A DNA stretch of 14,847 bases from assembly GCA_028712845.1 (NCBI GenBank), contig JAQTPO010000034.1, positions 1-14,847 of the forward strand, given 5' to 3'. Position numbers and translations under genes: made by a program. Below, in pieces: positions 14,690-14,847 of this stretch (position 1 is its first letter; each line of letters begins with the position of its first letter). Below the pieces are notes generated by a model that was not told the origin of the DNA, ran no database searches, and saw nothing but the letters and a program-made list of their open reading frames with translations. Source of the DNA: Dehalococcoidales bacterium. GTDB taxonomy: Bacteria; Chloroflexota; Dehalococcoidia; Dehalococcoidales; Fen-1064.

Positions 14690-14847
14690 CTATTTCTTCT
14701 TCCCCTGCTTGATTAGTTCTTTCCCTAATTCTCCCCATGTAATCAGGCTGTTAATCAAATCGGCGACTTTCATTGTCGCCACACCAATGACACTGTCAGC
14801 CCCACCGTAATAGACGAACAGGTCTTCCCCGATGATTACCGCCCCGC
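14690..14847 (-). CDS. GH130-like glycoside phosphorylase/glycosidase, C-terminal fragment
   Basis: The frame enters the window at 14845 and ends at TAG 14692-14690, giving 51 C-terminal residues; the start is beyond the window edge. The stretch LFVYYGGADSVIGVATMKV is characteristic of the last blade of GH130 enzymes, five-bladed beta-propellers that phosphorolyse or hydrolyse beta-mannosidic linkages. A lysine-rich tail (KQGKKK) follows. Substrate and start cannot be judged from this fragment. It is on the same strand as the tRNA and glpKD, 82 bp upstream of the tRNA. Confidence 0.75.
   Translation of the reverse strand, partial: GAVIIGEDLFVYYGGADSVIGVATMKVADLINSLITWGELGKELIKQGKKK

Noticed and set aside
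1..14847. CRISPR arrays, insertion sequences, integrases, phage or toxin-antitoxin genes
   Set aside because: No spaced direct repeats, transposase/integrase motifs or terminal inverted repeats were seen on either strand; the tRNA-Gly has no adjacent integrase or duplicated 3' end in the window.

Overview
The window looks like an ordinary chromosomal segment of a mesophilic, strictly or facultatively anaerobic bacterium with roughly mid-40s percent G+C. The gene set is a formate-dehydrogenase-type molybdoenzyme with an NrfD/HybB membrane subunit, a class III CoA-transferase, an NDP-forming acyl-CoA synthetase alpha subunit, an OFA-like MFS carrier, tandem-Usp and GH130 genes. This mix is common in Chloroflexota of the class Dehalococcoidia, but that assignment is inference from gene content only. 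No CRISPR array, insertion sequence, integrase or phage gene was seen.

Layout. Positions 1-3251 (+): the 3' part of a formate-dehydrogenase-type catalytic subunit, a 16-cysteine ferredoxin-like subunit and a polytopic NrfD/HybB-family quinone-interacting subunit. The three genes are tightly coupled and end at a strong intrinsic terminator (3274-3319). Positions 3338-3895 (-): a small two-helix membrane protein with a very good sigma70-type promoter overlapped by a perfect inverted repeat. Positions 4090-8110: a carboxylate/CoA block with a class III CoA-transferase (+) facing an alpha-only NDP-forming acyl-CoA synthetase (-) and an MFS carrier (-). Positions 8406-10078 (-): an SPOUT 23S rRNA methyltransferase translationally coupled to an alpha/beta hydrolase. 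Positions 10222-11124 (+): a tandem universal stress protein. Positions 11125-14232 (-): glpK-glpD for glycerol catabolism. Positions 14533-14607 (-): tRNA-Gly(CCC). Positions 14690-14847 (-): the C-terminus of a GH130-like glycoside phosphorylase/glycosidase.

How it fits together (inference). The molybdoenzyme complex would pass electrons from formate, or a related donor, through FeS clusters to membrane quinone. The carrier, CoA-transferase and CoA-ligase subunit look suited to taking up and activating organic acids. GlpK and GlpD phosphorylate glycerol and oxidise glycerol-3-phosphate, again feeding a quinone. The Usp and RlmB-like genes are housekeeping or stress functions. Start codons were revised where Shine-Dalgarno evidence was clear: glpK at 14232 and usp at 10222, with UUG starts for the CoA-synthetase and the hydrolase.
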